Assembly (NCBI GenBank): GCA_023014485.1
Contig: JAJOZX010007487.1
Location: 146,071-210,070, forward strand
Origin: Bathynomus jamesi
Lineage: Eukaryota; Arthropoda; Malacostraca; Isopoda; Cirolanidae
Length of the DNA: 64,000 bases
Direction of reading: 5' to 3'
Shown piece after piece: positions 1 through 10,061 of the stretch (its first letter is position 1; each line of letters starts with the position of its first letter). The notes under the pieces were generated by a model, which was not told the DNA's origin, made no database searches, and saw only the letters and a program-made list of their open reading frames with translations. A program made the translations under genes and the position numbers.

Positions 1-200
1 GAGGTAAGGCGGTATAGCGGAAGAGGTAATTCGACACTCTGGGGTTCGAGTCGCAGGAAGGAAGCGAGGCGATGGACATCAGAAAAACATGAAAGGTACA
101 AAATAATTTTTGTGTATTTTTTTTATTTTTTAAATTTTATATAGAGTACACGTATGAAAAAGATTGGTAATTTACGTATATATTTTTCGTTCGTTATTTA
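1..200. other. Unassigned left edge with Pol III B-box-like motif
   Basis: No gene is visible. GGTTCGAGTC at 43-52 resembles a Pol III B box, so this may be the end of a tRNA-derived SINE cut by the window edge. No convincing A box precedes it. The rest is AT-rich. Confidence 0.3.
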
Positions 201-214
201 CTTTCTGTGGTTAC

Positions 215-250
215 AGTATTCATATATTATATATATATATATATAATATA

Positions 251-312
<62 letters not shown>
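215..312. repeat. (TA)n microsatellite
   Basis: Almost pure alternating TA with a few AA/TT phase breaks. It directly abuts the foldback element on its right. Confidence 0.95.
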
Positions 313-313
<1 letters not shown>

Positions 314-317
<4 letters not shown>

Positions 318-436
318 CAAACCTACAAGGAAAAGGAAAATGATTCCAAGGCTTTTCGTGTATTCAGAAGTACACCTCGTCAGGGAATGACGAAAGGCCT
401 TGGAATCATTTTTCCTTTTCCTTGTGGGTTTGCATC
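314..436. repeat. Foldback (hairpin) element
   Basis: Two arms of about 45 bases, 314-358 and 389-436, are reverse complements with few mismatches around a 30-base loop. Long (TA)n tracts lie on both sides, as expected for a small palindromic MITE at a TA target. No coding capacity. Confidence 0.75.
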
Positions 437-473
437 ATTCATTCATTTCACGTGTTTAATTGTGAAATTCATC

Positions 474-475
<2 letters not shown>

Positions 476-560
<85 letters not shown>
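476..560. repeat. (TA)n microsatellite
   Basis: Uninterrupted TA run that ends exactly at the CAGGGTGATTC terminus of the next element. Confidence 0.95.
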
Positions 561-563
<3 letters not shown>

Positions 564-784
564 GGTGATTCAAAATCAGGTTACATAGTGATATACTGTA
601 TTATGTAATGATACAGGGAATAGTCACATCACATGTTCAATATGGCCACCGTTAATGGCAATGCACTTGTGCAGCCAGTTAGGAATATCACATCAATGCG
701 CTCCTCCTTCGATAACATCTCCTAACTCATTTACCTGCAAAGAAACAGAAAAGCCCTATGTAACCTGACTTTTGAATCACCCTG
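561..784. mobile_element. Mariner-type MITE, CAGGGTGATTC ends
   Basis: This 224-bp unit begins CAGGGTGATTCAAAA and ends with the reverse complement TTTGAATCACCCTG. The match continues inward for about 27 bases, including CAGGTTACAT. It is flanked by TA on both sides, the Tc1/mariner target. It has no reading frame. A shorter element with the same outer end lies at 63,270-63,350. Confidence 0.75.
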
Positions 785-792
785 TGTATGTA

Positions 793-793
793 T

Positions 794-866
<73 letters not shown>
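793..866. repeat. (TA)n microsatellite
   Basis: TA-rich tract with small phase breaks. The 867-944 stretch after it holds nothing recognisable. Confidence 0.9.
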
Positions 867-870
<4 letters not shown>

Positions 871-944
871 TGTTGTATAGTGAAAAAAACAACATTTCCC
901 TAATGTTGATTATATTCCTGAATTATCAAAGTTTAAAAAGATGT

Positions 945-1112
945 GGTTTGGTGGGGTTGTTGAACTTCCTTCATAATAGCTATGATCATGTGAAGGAGGG
1001 TACCTACAGTTTACGTGGGATCCAAACCGCGGGTCGCGACATCATCTGAATGCGGAGGACGGTTCCCCATCCGACTACAACCAATGTCGCTTAATTTCGC
1101 TGATGGACGGAA
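945..1112 (-). mobile_element. 5S rRNA-derived SINE, copy 1
   Basis: Read on the minus strand this contains ATCAGCGAAATTAAGCGACA, like the 5S rRNA internal control region, then a GC-rich body and a tail ending GGAAGTTCAACAACC. The order matches the fuller copy at 42,888-43,090. It abuts the LINE on its right. It is not a functional 5S gene, because only part of the 5S homology is present. Confidence 0.6.
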
Positions 1113-1114
1113 GC

Positions 1115-2423
1115 GGTGTGTTCATTATCTGTGTCAGCAAAGTTTTTTGAAAAAATTGTAAAAAGTAGAATGCAGCGATATTTAGAATCCTACAATTTAT
1201 TATCTCCAAATCGATATGGCTTCCGTAATAATAAAACAACGGAAATGGCTATTTTAAATCTTATGGAAAATGTAAATATAGTTAAGGAGAACAAAAAAAT
1301 AATGATATCAGTATTTATGGATTTGAGTAAGGCGTTTGATGTAATAGACCATAATATTCTACTTAATAAGTTATATTGTTACGGCTTTAGAGGAGCAATC
1401 AGTGATTGGTTTAAAAGTTATTTGTCCAATAGATATCATTTTGTATCAGTAAATAAGGTTTGTTCAACTAAAGCGCTTGTCAAACATGGTGTGCCACAGG
1501 GCTCAGTTCTGGGTCCACTGTTATTTTTATTATATAAAATGACCTGCCACGGTCATCTAATATACTGAACTTCATAATGTTTGCAGATGATACAACTGTC
1601 TCTTTTTCTTGCAAAGATGTTAATACAGCTAAGAATATATTTCATTCAGAATTCATCAGTGTAATGAAATGGTTGACCACCAATAAACTCTTCCTAAATA
1701 CCAGTAAAACAAATTTCATGATTTTTACTAATAAAAGAAATGATCTTGATGAACTTAATGTTAATGAAATCGCCATAAAGGAGTGTACTGTAACAAAATT
1801 TCTTGGTGTGATGCTAGATAAGAATTTGCAATGGAGTGATCATGTAAATTATATCGCGAAAAAGATTCAAGAAGCGTTGTTGTAATGTTTAAACTTAGAA
1901 ATGTAGTCCCTAAACAAGTTTTATTGACTCTTTATCATACTCTTGTTCTTCCTTATTTAACATACTGCACCCTTGTTTGGGGAAACTCCGCTAACAACGC
2001 ATTAAATGGTATCTTTTTCATCCAAAACGAGCAATAAGGTATTTATTATCTGATGCTGATTTCCTTGATCACTCTAGTGCATTATTTAAAGAGCCGAACC
2101 TACTAAAGCTCAACGATATAACCAAACTGGCACATTTATTTTTATTTACAAGTGTAAGAACAAAATCATTAATTTGCAATGGGTAAATAGATATTTTGTA
2201 ACTCATCAAGAAATCCACTCGTATCAGACCAGAAATAGATCAAAGCTGTTATACCTCAATTTAGACTATCTTCATCTCAAAACTACCCATTTTCATTGGA
2301 TTGAAACTATGGAATGACTTGCATGCCGATATAAAAAATTTTGTGAATGTAAATTTGTTTAAAACCAAGTTGAAATCCCGATTAATAATGGCATACTAAC
2401 AAAAATCTAAGATTAATGTCCAC
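1115..2423 (+). pseudogene. Jockey-like LINE reverse transcriptase, 5'-truncated and broken
   Basis: This is a non-LTR retrotransposon reverse transcriptase, which copies element RNA into target DNA. Visible motifs in order are FEKIVKSRM and YGFRNNKTTEMAI (fingers), FMDLSKAFDVIDH (palm motif A), GVPQGSVLGPLLFLLY, and FADDTTV (the catalytic ADD box) near 1,580. Frame changes between 1,568 and 1,577, and past 1,885 further shifts and stops break it, although C-terminal text such as RAIRYLLSDADFLDHSSALF can still be followed. The endonuclease half is missing. Family assignment to the Jockey group is inference from these motifs and the short-repeat 3' end. The 3' tail resumes at 4,259, beyond a nested RTE insertion. 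Confidence 0.85.
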
Positions 2424-2442
2424 TAATATTGTTTAATATTGT

Positions 2443-4239
2443 CCATTCTTCTTCCGCAGCTTATTATCCCATCTTTACATGGGGTCGCTGTTTTTGGTTC
2501 GTCTTCTCCACTCTCCTCTGTCGTATACCGCGTCCTCCTCCAAGTCCTTCTCCCTGATGTCCGCCACCACACAGTCCCTCCATCTCGTCTTCGGTCTTCC
2601 TCTTCTTCTCCGTCCCGGCAACTCCATCTCCAGCACTCTGCGCCCCACATACTCCTCCTCTCTTCTCCTGACGTGTCCATACCACCTCAGCCTGGCCTCC
2701 TGCACCTTCTTAGGTGCTTCCGCCACCTTCACTGTTCCCCTTATATGCTCATTTCTGACCCTATCCCTCCTCGTCACTCCACACATCCATCTCAACATCT
2801 TCATTTCAGCCACATCGATTTTTCTTTCATTGCTCTTCTTCATTGGCACAGTCTCCATTCCATACAACATTGCCGGCCTCACCACTGTTTTGAATACCTT
2901 TCCCTTCAGTTTCACTGGGACCCTCTTATCACAGAGCACCCCTGATACGTCCCTCCAGTTCTTCCACCCCGACTGTATTCTACAGTTTATCTCTCTCTCT
3001 GCTCCCCCCTCTGCATCCACTGTTGACCCCAAGTATTTAAAATACTCCACCGTCTTAACACGCTCTCCACTCAATGTCACTTCCCCTCCTCGGTCCTGCT
3101 GCACATCACATCTCATATATTCGGTCTTCTTTCGGCTAATTCTCATCCCCCTACTTTCCAACGCCTCTCTCCAATTTTCAAACTGCTGCTCCACCTCCTC
3201 TTTCGTCTCCCCACTCAACACAACATCGTCTGCATACATCATGCACCACGGCGCCTCCCCTCTAATCCTGTCCGTCAACACATCGAATACCACATTGAAA
3301 AGGAAGGGGCTCAAAGCTGATCCTTGGTGCAGACCAACTTCCACCCCAAAGCTCTCTGACACACCCACACTACTCCTCACCTTAGTTGTTACTTGTTACT
3401 CCCCTGTACATCCCCTTGATCAGTTTAACATACTTCTCCGGTACCAACTTTTCCCTTAAGCATCTCCAAACTTCCTGCCGTGGTATCCTATCATATGCCT
3501 TCTCCAAGTCAATAAAAACCATGTGCAACGCCTTCTTCCCCTCTCTGTACCTCTCTGCCAACTGTTTCAATGCAAAAACAGCATCTGTCGTTCTCCTTCC
3601 CGGCATAAATCCAAACTGTTCCACTGACACTTCCGCTTCGCCTCTCAACCTACTCTCCACTATTCGCTCCCATATCTTCATTGTATGTGATATTAGCTTG
3701 ATCCCTCTATAATTCGTGCAACCTTGTACATCTCCCTTCTCTCTGAATATAGGCACTATGATGCTGGTCCGCGTCCGCCACTCATCCGGAATCACCTCCT
3801 GGTCAAACAACTTCTGCATTAGATCCCACACCAGATCCACCCCCTCATCTCCCAGTGCCTTCCATGCCTCAGCTGGTATCTCGTCTGGGCCAGTCGCTTT
3901 GTTATTTTTCATCCTATTCAGAGCACGACTCACTTCCATCCTCCCCACTTGTTCTGTCATAGCTACATTTGGTAATCCATCCTCATAGAAAGATCTTGGG
4001 TTTTCTTTATTTAATAATTCCTCAAAATATTCCTTCCATCTATCCTTTATCTCTTCATCTCTTTGCAGCACCGCCCCCTCCCTTCCCTTAATTTGTTTTA
4101 CCTGTGTAAAGTCTTTTGTCGCTCTATTTCTGCTCTTAGCCAATCTGTATATCTTCTTTTGTCCTTCACGATCCTCTAAATCCTCATACATCTGCCGATA
4201 TGCCTCCGCCTTTGCTCTCGCCACTGCTCTCTTTGCCAT
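2443..4239 (-). mobile_element. RTE-like LINE nested in the preceding LINE, 19-bp TSD
   Basis: The 19-bp sequence TAATATTGTTTAATATTGT occurs at 2,424-2,442 and again at 4,240-4,258, directly flanking this block. It is a clear target-site duplication. The minus-strand 3' end reads GGGATAATAAGCTGCGG then a GAA-rich tail, typical of RTE-type elements. The host LINE resumes after the right duplication, so this element is the younger one. Confidence 0.9.
2475..4239 (-). pseudogene. RTE-like reverse transcriptase, 5'-truncated, one frameshift
   Basis: Two abutting open frames (3,382-4,239 and 2,475-3,380) are one protein split by a small shift near 3,381, next to a local repeat of TAACAAG/TAACAAC. 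Motifs: KNNKATGPDEIPAE, NYRGIKLISHTMKIWERI, FIDLEKAYDRIPR (motif A), GLHQGSALSPFLF, MYADDVVL (catalytic ADD), VEYFKYLGSTVD and the C-terminal LRWYGHV. Nothing N-terminal to the reverse transcriptase remains, so the apurinic-type endonuclease is lost. Apart from the shift the frame is clean over about 590 codons, suggesting a fairly recent insertion. RTE-clade assignment is from motif recognition only. Confidence 0.88.
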
Positions 4240-4258
4240 TAATATTGTTTAATATTGT

Positions 4259-4490
4259 AATACATGTTTTAACTATTAATAATACTTATTTGCTTATTTA
4301 TTTATTTATTATTATTAATTAATAACAACTAGCTGCTTATTTTTAATAAGAGCCCAGTAAAGCTCAAAGCTTAAGGGCCAAATTAAATAAAATAAATAGT
4401 CGAGCTTCACAATTACTCATGTCATTGTAAATTGAAAAAAAATGTATTTATTTTATTATTAATAAAGGTTATTCTATTCTATTCTATTTT
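4259..4490 (+). mobile_element. 3' tail of the Jockey-like LINE
   Basis: This continues the LINE that starts near 1,115 after the nested RTE copy. It carries an AATAAA-like AATAAAGG near 4,460 and ends in ATTCT pentamer repeats at about 4,470-4,487, the usual microsatellite-like 3' end of such elements. Confidence 0.6.
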
Positions 4491-4561
4491 ATACGCTGGC
4501 CACAATGTATCCCTCATGCACCTTTACACAGAAAACAAAGACTTTCCGCAGCCTTCTATAG

Positions 4562-4929
4562 CAGTGGCTCTTAAACTGGGAGGCGCGAGAATATTTCAGT
4601 GGAGGACGCAGAGGGTCCTTCGATGCGCCCTCAGCCAGACAACACCAAATATTGCCAGAATTGTAAGTGAAAAGAACCAGTACCATCCATCTCATTAATG
4701 ATGGGTACGTGATTGTGTTACCTTCGTAAATATTCTTAGAATTGTGTTGTATCATATGAAATAAAATTGTTTTAAATGGAAGATGTCTGTGTTTTCTGTT
4801 TTTTGTATCAACTAAATTTAATGAACTGTAAGATTAGTCAATGTACTTGAACATCAGTGTGGCGATGGGTCAGAAGTCAACCCGTAAGGGGGGTGGGGGG
4901 CACGGGGCAAAAAATTTTAAGAACTATTG
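4562..4929. mobile_element. Non-autonomous hAT element with 8-bp TSD
   Basis: The left end CAGTGGCTCTTAAAC and right end AAGAACTATTG form imperfect hAT-type inverted repeats. They are flanked by TTCTATAG (4,554-4,561) and TTCTATAT (4,930-4,937), an 8-bp duplication matching at 7 of 8. The element is 368 bp and encodes nothing. Confidence 0.7.
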
Positions 4930-5152
4930 TTCTATATATAGAAATATTATCTTCTATTGTCTCAAAGAAGTTTTCAAAAAGAAGTTTGAAGATCGTTTCT
5001 TCTATCTAAAGAAGTTACGTATCATTAAAAGAAGTTATTGTATTATCTGACAAAAATCTATGAAACCCAAAAGAAGGAAACACTCCCCCCCCCCTAGACT
5101 GCACCTTCAAAAAGAAGTTATAAGTTCTAAATTCAGAAGATTTTAATTTGAG
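4930..5152 (+). repeat. AGAAGTT-rich interspersed repeat, copy 1
   Basis: The motif AAGAAGTT recurs irregularly through this stretch. A diverged copy lies in the opposite orientation at 35,530-35,757 and shares long blocks such as GAAATATTATCTTCTAT. No family is recognised. Confidence 0.6.
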
Positions 5153-5696
5153 TGTTCATTAGTACGCAGTATAGTTCGGTTATACGTTATACTACTGATG
5201 AATGTGTATTGAATTATATAAAGAGTTTTGTACATGAGGCTCCGAAAACCCAGTCTTGTGGCTTTTAAGTTATAAATATATATTAAGGTTTAAAATATAT
5301 GAAAGGAAATACGTATGACTAATATAATAGAGTACGTTTGTTTCAAATATTAATATTATTGATAATATAATATTATCATTTCTATTAATATTATTTTTTA
5401 TTATCAGTAATACAAGAGAGAGACGAGTTCCTTATATTAATTAATTATTTACACATAATTAATATAAGGAACTCATAATTAATATAAGGAACTCATAATT
5501 AATATACGAGTGTGGTTATTGCACTATATTATAAAACAATAAAAAAAAGATATATATTTATACCAGTGGCTTTTTATTCTTATTTTATATGACCTAATAT
5601 GGCTCTCATGCTGTTAAAGGAGGTTTCTGACCCCTGATTTATACGCTTGAGATGGTGCTAAACTGGAGCGCAGCATATTAGACATCTAATAGAGTT
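5153..5696. other. AT-rich spacer with short tandem repeat
   Basis: No gene is seen. A 20-base unit, ATAATTAATATAAGGAACTC, is repeated about 2.7 times at 5,455-5,508 and pairs with an inverted partial copy just upstream near 5,425. Confidence 0.6.
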
Positions 5697-5806
5697 TAGC
5701 GTTCAGATGATGTACTGTAGCGTCTCGTGGTTCGGATCCAAAGTAAAGTGGCAGGTCCCTTCCCTTACGTGACCTTTGTCGTCACGAAGGAGGTTAAATG
5801 ACCCTA
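5697..5806 (+). mobile_element. Tail of 5S-derived SINE, copy 2
   Basis: This shares the segment CGTGGTTCGGATCC, a 'gtaggtccc..cc' block, GTGACCTT and GAAGGAGGTTAAA, in that order, with the copy at 42,888-43,090. The 5S-like head is not recognisable here. Confidence 0.55.
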
Positions 5807-6001
5807 AATATAATTTTTTATTATTTATCTTTAAATAAGTATGATAACAAAGCATTGTTGCTTCACTGGCGATGAATCACGTACAAAAGTTTTGTAAGGA
5901 CGCTTACCCACTTTATACTTGGCAATGATGCCGTGAGCTGTTAGTACCTTGAATGGATGTACTTTGTGGAAAAATGTTAAACTTTTCTTCTTCTATCTTG
6001 T

Positions 6002-6074
<73 letters not shown>

Positions 6075-6391
6075 TTATAATATATATATATATATTACCT
6101 GTTTGGAAATTTCTTTAAACCAGAAACTAAATATGAAACATATATGTAACTACATCTGAAGAATCATTGATCAGAAATGGTTGCCATAGCAACGATTCTT
6201 TTTCTCTTTCTGATGATCGTATTAAAACGAAAGGGCTTCTCTCATCTTAATGTTTCAATATGTACACCAATTGGAAATGCGCATTTCAGATATTTAAATA
6301 ATTTCCAGGTAATTAATTAATTTGTATGAACTAATACGAATGTGATTTTAACTAATATATTAATTTTACATTCATATTCATCATATTACCT
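5807..6391. other. Spacer with (TA)n tract
   Basis: No gene is seen. A (TA)n run occupies about 6,006-6,098. The rest is AT-rich sequence without recognisable element ends. Confidence 0.6.
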
Positions 6392-6480
6392 CTTTATGCA
6401 GGAAGGAGGGGCCAAGAGCCAGCGCCCGCAAAACACCCCTCCATAGAAGAAGGAGGGAGCCAAAGTTAAGTTCTCAGAGG
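6392..6480 (+). repeat. GC-rich interspersed repeat, copy 1
   Basis: It begins TTTATGCAGGAAGGAGGGGC. The same start recurs at 49,355-49,380 after a MITE. The family is unknown. A second GAAGGAGGGAGCC block lies inside this copy. Confidence 0.45.
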
Positions 6481-6492
6481 TCTCAACGATGC

Positions 6493-6497
<5 letters not shown>

Positions 6498-6528
<31 letters not shown>

Positions 6529-6550
6529 TGTGAAAAGTCTGTGTAGTGTG

Positions 6551-6582
<32 letters not shown>
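6498..6582. repeat. Two (TA)n tracts
   Basis: TA runs at about 6,498-6,526 and 6,552-6,582 separated by 25 unique bases. The 6,583-6,850 stretch that follows holds no recognisable gene; a further short TA run lies at 6,852-6,876. Confidence 0.9.
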
Positions 6583-6586
<4 letters not shown>

Positions 6587-6882
6587 AGGAACAGAGGGAG
6601 AAGCGTGTGTTTGAGAACATGCTGGACTGCTCACTGTGTAGATGAGGCACAGAAAAAGATCAGCTAAGGAGGACAGTGACAGGAGAAACGGGAGTTCCAG
6701 CACTCCCTGTCTCCTGCCTAACGTCCCTCCATGAGTGGTCTCTTCCTGGTTGATTGGTGCTTACAGTCTCCTCCTATTTACAGTATTTATATATACTGCA
6801 TGTATATTCAGTTCTCTCATCATTACTTAAAGCACAAAATACATATGAAGCAATATATATATATATATATACAGTATATATG

Positions 6883-7012
6883 AAAATTATTTCACGAAAG
6901 TAACACATGAAAAATATTTATGATAAATAAAGTGTTCCTGAGGATGTCATTAGACGAAAGCGCTTGAGCACCACTTTGTGTTTCTTTTCCCTTCGTGGTT
7001 TTATTCATCATA
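6883..7012 (+). mobile_element. Solo terminal piece of a Penelope-like element
   Basis: It shares GAAAATTATTTCACGAA, then CCTGAGGATGTCATTAGACG and the following AAGCGCTTGAGCACC with the ends of the Penelope-like element at 57,173-60,945. The CTGAGGA...CGAAA arrangement resembles the conserved core of hammerhead ribozymes known from Penelope terminal repeats (inference). No reverse transcriptase is attached. Confidence 0.65.
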
Positions 7013-7013
7013 T

Positions 7014-7042
7014 ATATATATATATATATTCTGAGTTCATTC

Positions 7043-7091
<49 letters not shown>
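7014..7091. repeat. (TA)n tracts
   Basis: TA runs at about 7,014-7,030 and 7,045-7,091, split by a unique 15-mer. Confidence 0.9.
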
Positions 7092-7092
<1 letters not shown>

Positions 7093-7104
7093 TTTTCGTT
7101 TCCT

Positions 7105-7347
7105 TTCAGTTTTTCAAGTGTTCTATACGATGATTCTCCATTTCACAGAGGTCAGGCTTGTTACCCCTCCTCTCGAGCTGGCCTGGTAAAGAAGATAGTT
7201 TTATAGCCAGGTACTCCCGTCTCATCTGGTATTGTTCTGAGCCAGGCGTCTAGTCTTCTTTTGAAGTTTCCCACCACTACATCAGTCGTGTACCTCAGTT
7301 CCTTGGGTAGCTCGTTGATTAGTGTTGGCCCCTTGAAAACAAAGCTA
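7105..7347 (-). pseudogene. LINE ORF2 C-terminal fragment
   Basis: The minus strand encodes SFVFKGPTLINELPKELR then FKRRLDAWLRTIPDETGVPG. This is the same C-terminal domain as the fragment at 61,195-61,482 (RGPRLFNQLPKF, FKRRLDTWLRTVPDESG). It is a 3' relic of a LINE; the reverse transcriptase core is absent. CR1-like assignment is tentative. Confidence 0.7.
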
Positions 7348-7362
7348 TTTTTTTTTTTATGG

Positions 7363-7973
7363 TTAAGGATGTTCCCTACCTAACCTTAATGGTGACTGAA
7401 TCGTAGGTTTACACGTCTTGCCAATTGTTTGGAGGATTCCACATCGAGATGTTCTTGGTACATTATGTATGCCAGCCTGCTCAAAAACCTCTTTACTTGA
7501 GGACAATGGATGCTTTGCAACTTTGCGCTTGATTACAGATATCTGCCGCCTTGTCACTTTTCTTATAGCTCCTTTATCACTTCGCTGTCTCAGTTTGGTA
7601 CTCTCCGCTACAAACTTGTTTACAGTTCGATAAGCCCTGCCAAGCTGCTTCGCAATTTCAATAGATTTTATATTTTCAGCGAGTAACTTGACTATTTTTC
7701 TTTTCTCAGTTGGTGTTAAATTCTTCTTCTTACCCATTTTCTCCATTTAGATCCGTAAATAGAATACTTGCTTAATAATTCGGAACATCATATTTTACAT
7801 ATTTTTCAATAAAAAGAGATAATTATTTTAATTATCAAAATATTTTATCGAAATGAATACCATCAGTGCTTCTATATATAGTAATTATTTGCTATAAATT
7901 TCATTGAAATCGGTGAAAAACTTTTGAAAACATTGGAGAAAATGCAATCTGCTTAATAATTTGGAACGTAGTG
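7363..7973 (-). mobile_element. Tc1-like transposon, N-terminal half with 5' TIR
   Basis: The minus-strand frame 7,363-7,746 (127 codons) starts MGKKKNLTPTEKRKIVKLL, a helix-turn-helix DNA-binding domain with EIAKQLGRAYRTVNKFV, then a second domain with KVTRRQISVIKRKVAKHP. This is the paired-like DNA-binding part of a Tc1 transposase. The DDE catalytic domain is missing, so it cannot transpose itself. The outer end GCTTAATAATTTGGAACG (7,951 on) is followed by GTA and looks like the terminal repeat. A related subterminal copy sits at 7,770-7,789. It is interrupted on its catalytic side next to the LINE fragment. Confidence 0.8.
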
Positions 7974-7975
7974 TA

Positions 7976-8268
7976 TTGTTTTGGGTACTTATTTATTCAC
8001 AATTTCTAGCGTCTTCTAATCGAGGGTTATTAGCATCTTTTCCGTTGTTTTATCCTTAAGATGGTTTTCTAGTCTGTTGCTTCCATACTGGATTCAATAC
8101 CTTCCCAATGCATACATAGCCTTGGAGTGAAAATTAAATTTCAAATTTGCCTTTTTCTGTAGTGTATGTTTTTTCCTTACCGTTGTTTTTAATATTAAGT
8201 GTTATTTCAATAATAGGTATATATAGGTTTTTGTGCAAAGTCCTTAACCAGCCATGCGTAGCTGGCTA
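7976..8268. other. Unassigned spacer
   Basis: No gene or element is recognised with confidence. Composition is less AT-extreme than the surroundings, so it may be part of an unrecognised repeat. Confidence 0.4.
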
Positions 8269-8385
8269 CGAGGGTAGGAGGAGAACGAAAACCAACGCTC
8301 TTCTCCACCAAATCCCATAAATGAGGCGGTATGCTGTAAAGGGGTCGACCGCAGGTCGATCCTGAACCGTCGTTTGAAGTCATTA
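8269..8385 (+). repeat. Unclassified interspersed repeat, copy 1
   Basis: It shares with 9,890-10,005 an ordered series of blocks: AGGAGGAGAA, TTCTNCCACCAAATC-like text, AAATGAGG, AGGGGTCGAC, GATCGATC-like text and GAACCGTCGTT. Both copies have the same orientation and both precede TA tracts. Confidence 0.6.
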
Positions 8386-8550
8386 TAAGCGGACATATAT
8401 ATATATCAGTGGCATTCTATCCGAAGGAGCCTATTGGGCCAGGCACCATCTTAAATTTCTTGTTTTTTAAAGTAGTATCGTTATACACTGAAATTATGTA
8501 AGTATGTTTAATGTTATATTTCATTGTTAAAGAGCAGGAAAACACCACTG

Positions 8551-8613
<63 letters not shown>

Positions 8614-8944
8614 ATTGAATTTGAAAGCGTTCCTATAATTGAAAAACGAAGGCAGAAAAGTCATTCTCAAGAAACAAACGTATTTGAAGAAGGCAACTCC
8701 CACAAGTGGTCAAGTTATTAACAAATATGTCGTTCGCTGTTATTAGAAAAATATTATGTTTCGTCTCGCGTCTGTAAATTGAGGTCACTTTAAGGTGAAG
8801 CCGTTTACGACTCGGTAAATAAAACTTGTGTTTACACTGTAAATTGTTCATAGGACAAATAAGTTAAGTGTGTATCTTTAAATACCGTCAGTTTAAGATA
8901 ATTTACAAATGGTCATTACGAGTAGCGATTTAAAAGAATGCTGT
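8386..8944. other. Spacer with (GATA)n/(GA)n microsatellite
   Basis: A GATA run passing into GA occupies about 8,553-8,609. The rest holds no recognisable gene. Confidence 0.7.
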
Positions 8945-8957
8945 GTATATATATATA

Positions 8958-9024
<67 letters not shown>
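8945..9024. repeat. (TA)n microsatellite
   Basis: TA tract with a few phase breaks. Confidence 0.9.
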
Positions 9025-9393
9025 GTTATTATTATTATAGCATATACGTATAAAACATACCTGCATGGGTATGGATTTGCTGGGTATCAGGATTCCTTTA
9101 TTACCCATCATTAAAACTACCCTATGAGACGTCTTTCATATTTGGCTCTGATAAATTACACTTACAGCAATAGTGTATATAGAGACAGTGTATATAAAAT
9201 AGAGACCGTGTCCGATATACGAAGTGTCGTCAATAAATACGCGGATTTTATTGACTGTGTTCTTATTAATGAAACAATTCCAGGCATTTATTGATTGCAC
9301 CTCATATGGTATGTGAGGGATACCCATTCATATCGGGGTATGTTGTTTTATACCATAAAATAATAATAATTACAGTATAGCCATATTATATAT
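9025..9393. other. Spacer with possible mariner-end relic
   Basis: No gene. Around 9,226-9,262 the text GTCAATAAATACGCGGA followed by TTTATTGACTG resembles the ends of the palindromic MITE at 63,073-63,163, so a related relic is possible. Confidence 0.35.
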
Positions 9394-9546
9394 AATATAT
9401 TTATATATATATATGTGTTGTGTGTGTGTGTGTGTGTGTGACGTTAAACTCAAAGTTTATGCGGTCTTATAAATTACCCAAAATTGTTGTACAGTTGTTA
9501 ATACAATTAATAAGACAAGAAGAAGCTTTATCATGGCCATGCTCAC

Positions 9547-9578
<32 letters not shown>

Positions 9579-9580
9579 CT
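9394..9580. repeat. (TA)n, (TG)n and (CA)n tracts
   Basis: A TA run passes into TG at about 9,405-9,440, and a CA run passes into TA at about 9,543-9,580. Unique sequence lies between them. Confidence 0.85.
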
Positions 9581-9588
9581 CCCACCAC

Positions 9589-9655
9589 GATTCGAACCCG
9601 TGATCTCTGACTCAGAGATTCGGACACTGGCCATTCGGCTACGACAGGATAAAAA
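9589..9655 (-). mobile_element. tRNA-like SINE head
   Basis: On the minus strand an A-box-like GTAGCCGAATGGCC is followed by an anticodon-like hairpin (stem ATCTC/GAGAT, 7-base loop) and a T arm with GGTTCGAATC. A normal 7-bp acceptor stem does not form, so this is a tRNA-derived repeat rather than a working tRNA gene. A different tRNA-derived SINE lies at 48,925-49,168. Confidence 0.5.
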
Positions 9656-9795
9656 GTTAACACCTGAAAACATTTGATCACCAGAGGGAAAACAACCTTT
9701 TCACGCCCAGAGGTGTTTTTAAGGTTTTATCTGTTATTACCCCTTGTATCAGAGGGCCCGCGTTCAGATCCTGGTGGAGAACTTTTGCTGTGGGG
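9656..9795. other. Unassigned spacer
   Basis: Nothing coding is seen. It contains GCGTTCAGATCCTGG, weakly like a B box. Confidence 0.3.
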
Positions 9796-9797
9796 TT

Positions 9798-9882
<85 letters not shown>
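9796..9882. repeat. (TA)n microsatellite
   Basis: Long TA tract immediately before repeat copy 2. Confidence 0.95.
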
Positions 9883-9889
9883 CACGAGA

Positions 9890-10005
9890 GCAGGAGGAGA
9901 ATGGAAACTAATTGCCTCTTCTACCAAATCTCCCAAATGAGGTGAGATATTGCAGAGGGGTCGACTAAAGATCGATCATGAACCGTCGTTCGAAGACATC
10001 AAATA
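9890..10005 (+). repeat. Unclassified interspersed repeat, copy 2
   Basis: This is the second copy of the family at 8,269-8,385, with the same block order and orientation at roughly three-quarters identity by eye. Confidence 0.6.
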
Positions 10006-10061
10006 AGAAATCAAGTAAGAAATATATATATATAAACTCAGAATGGTCCCCTGAGAAACTT

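Noticed and set aside
207..608. 133-codon plus-strand frame rich in Ile-Tyr
   Set aside because: It is encoded mainly by (TA)n tracts and the foldback; the same kind of frame appears at nearly every TA run in the window.
2439..3459. Long plus-strand frames opposite the RTE reverse transcriptase
   Set aside because: They are antisense shadows of the minus-strand ORF2 and show no protein motifs of their own.
9589..9655. Functional tRNA gene
   Set aside because: The anticodon and T arms fold, but the acceptor stem does not pair and the 3' end passes into microsatellite DNA.
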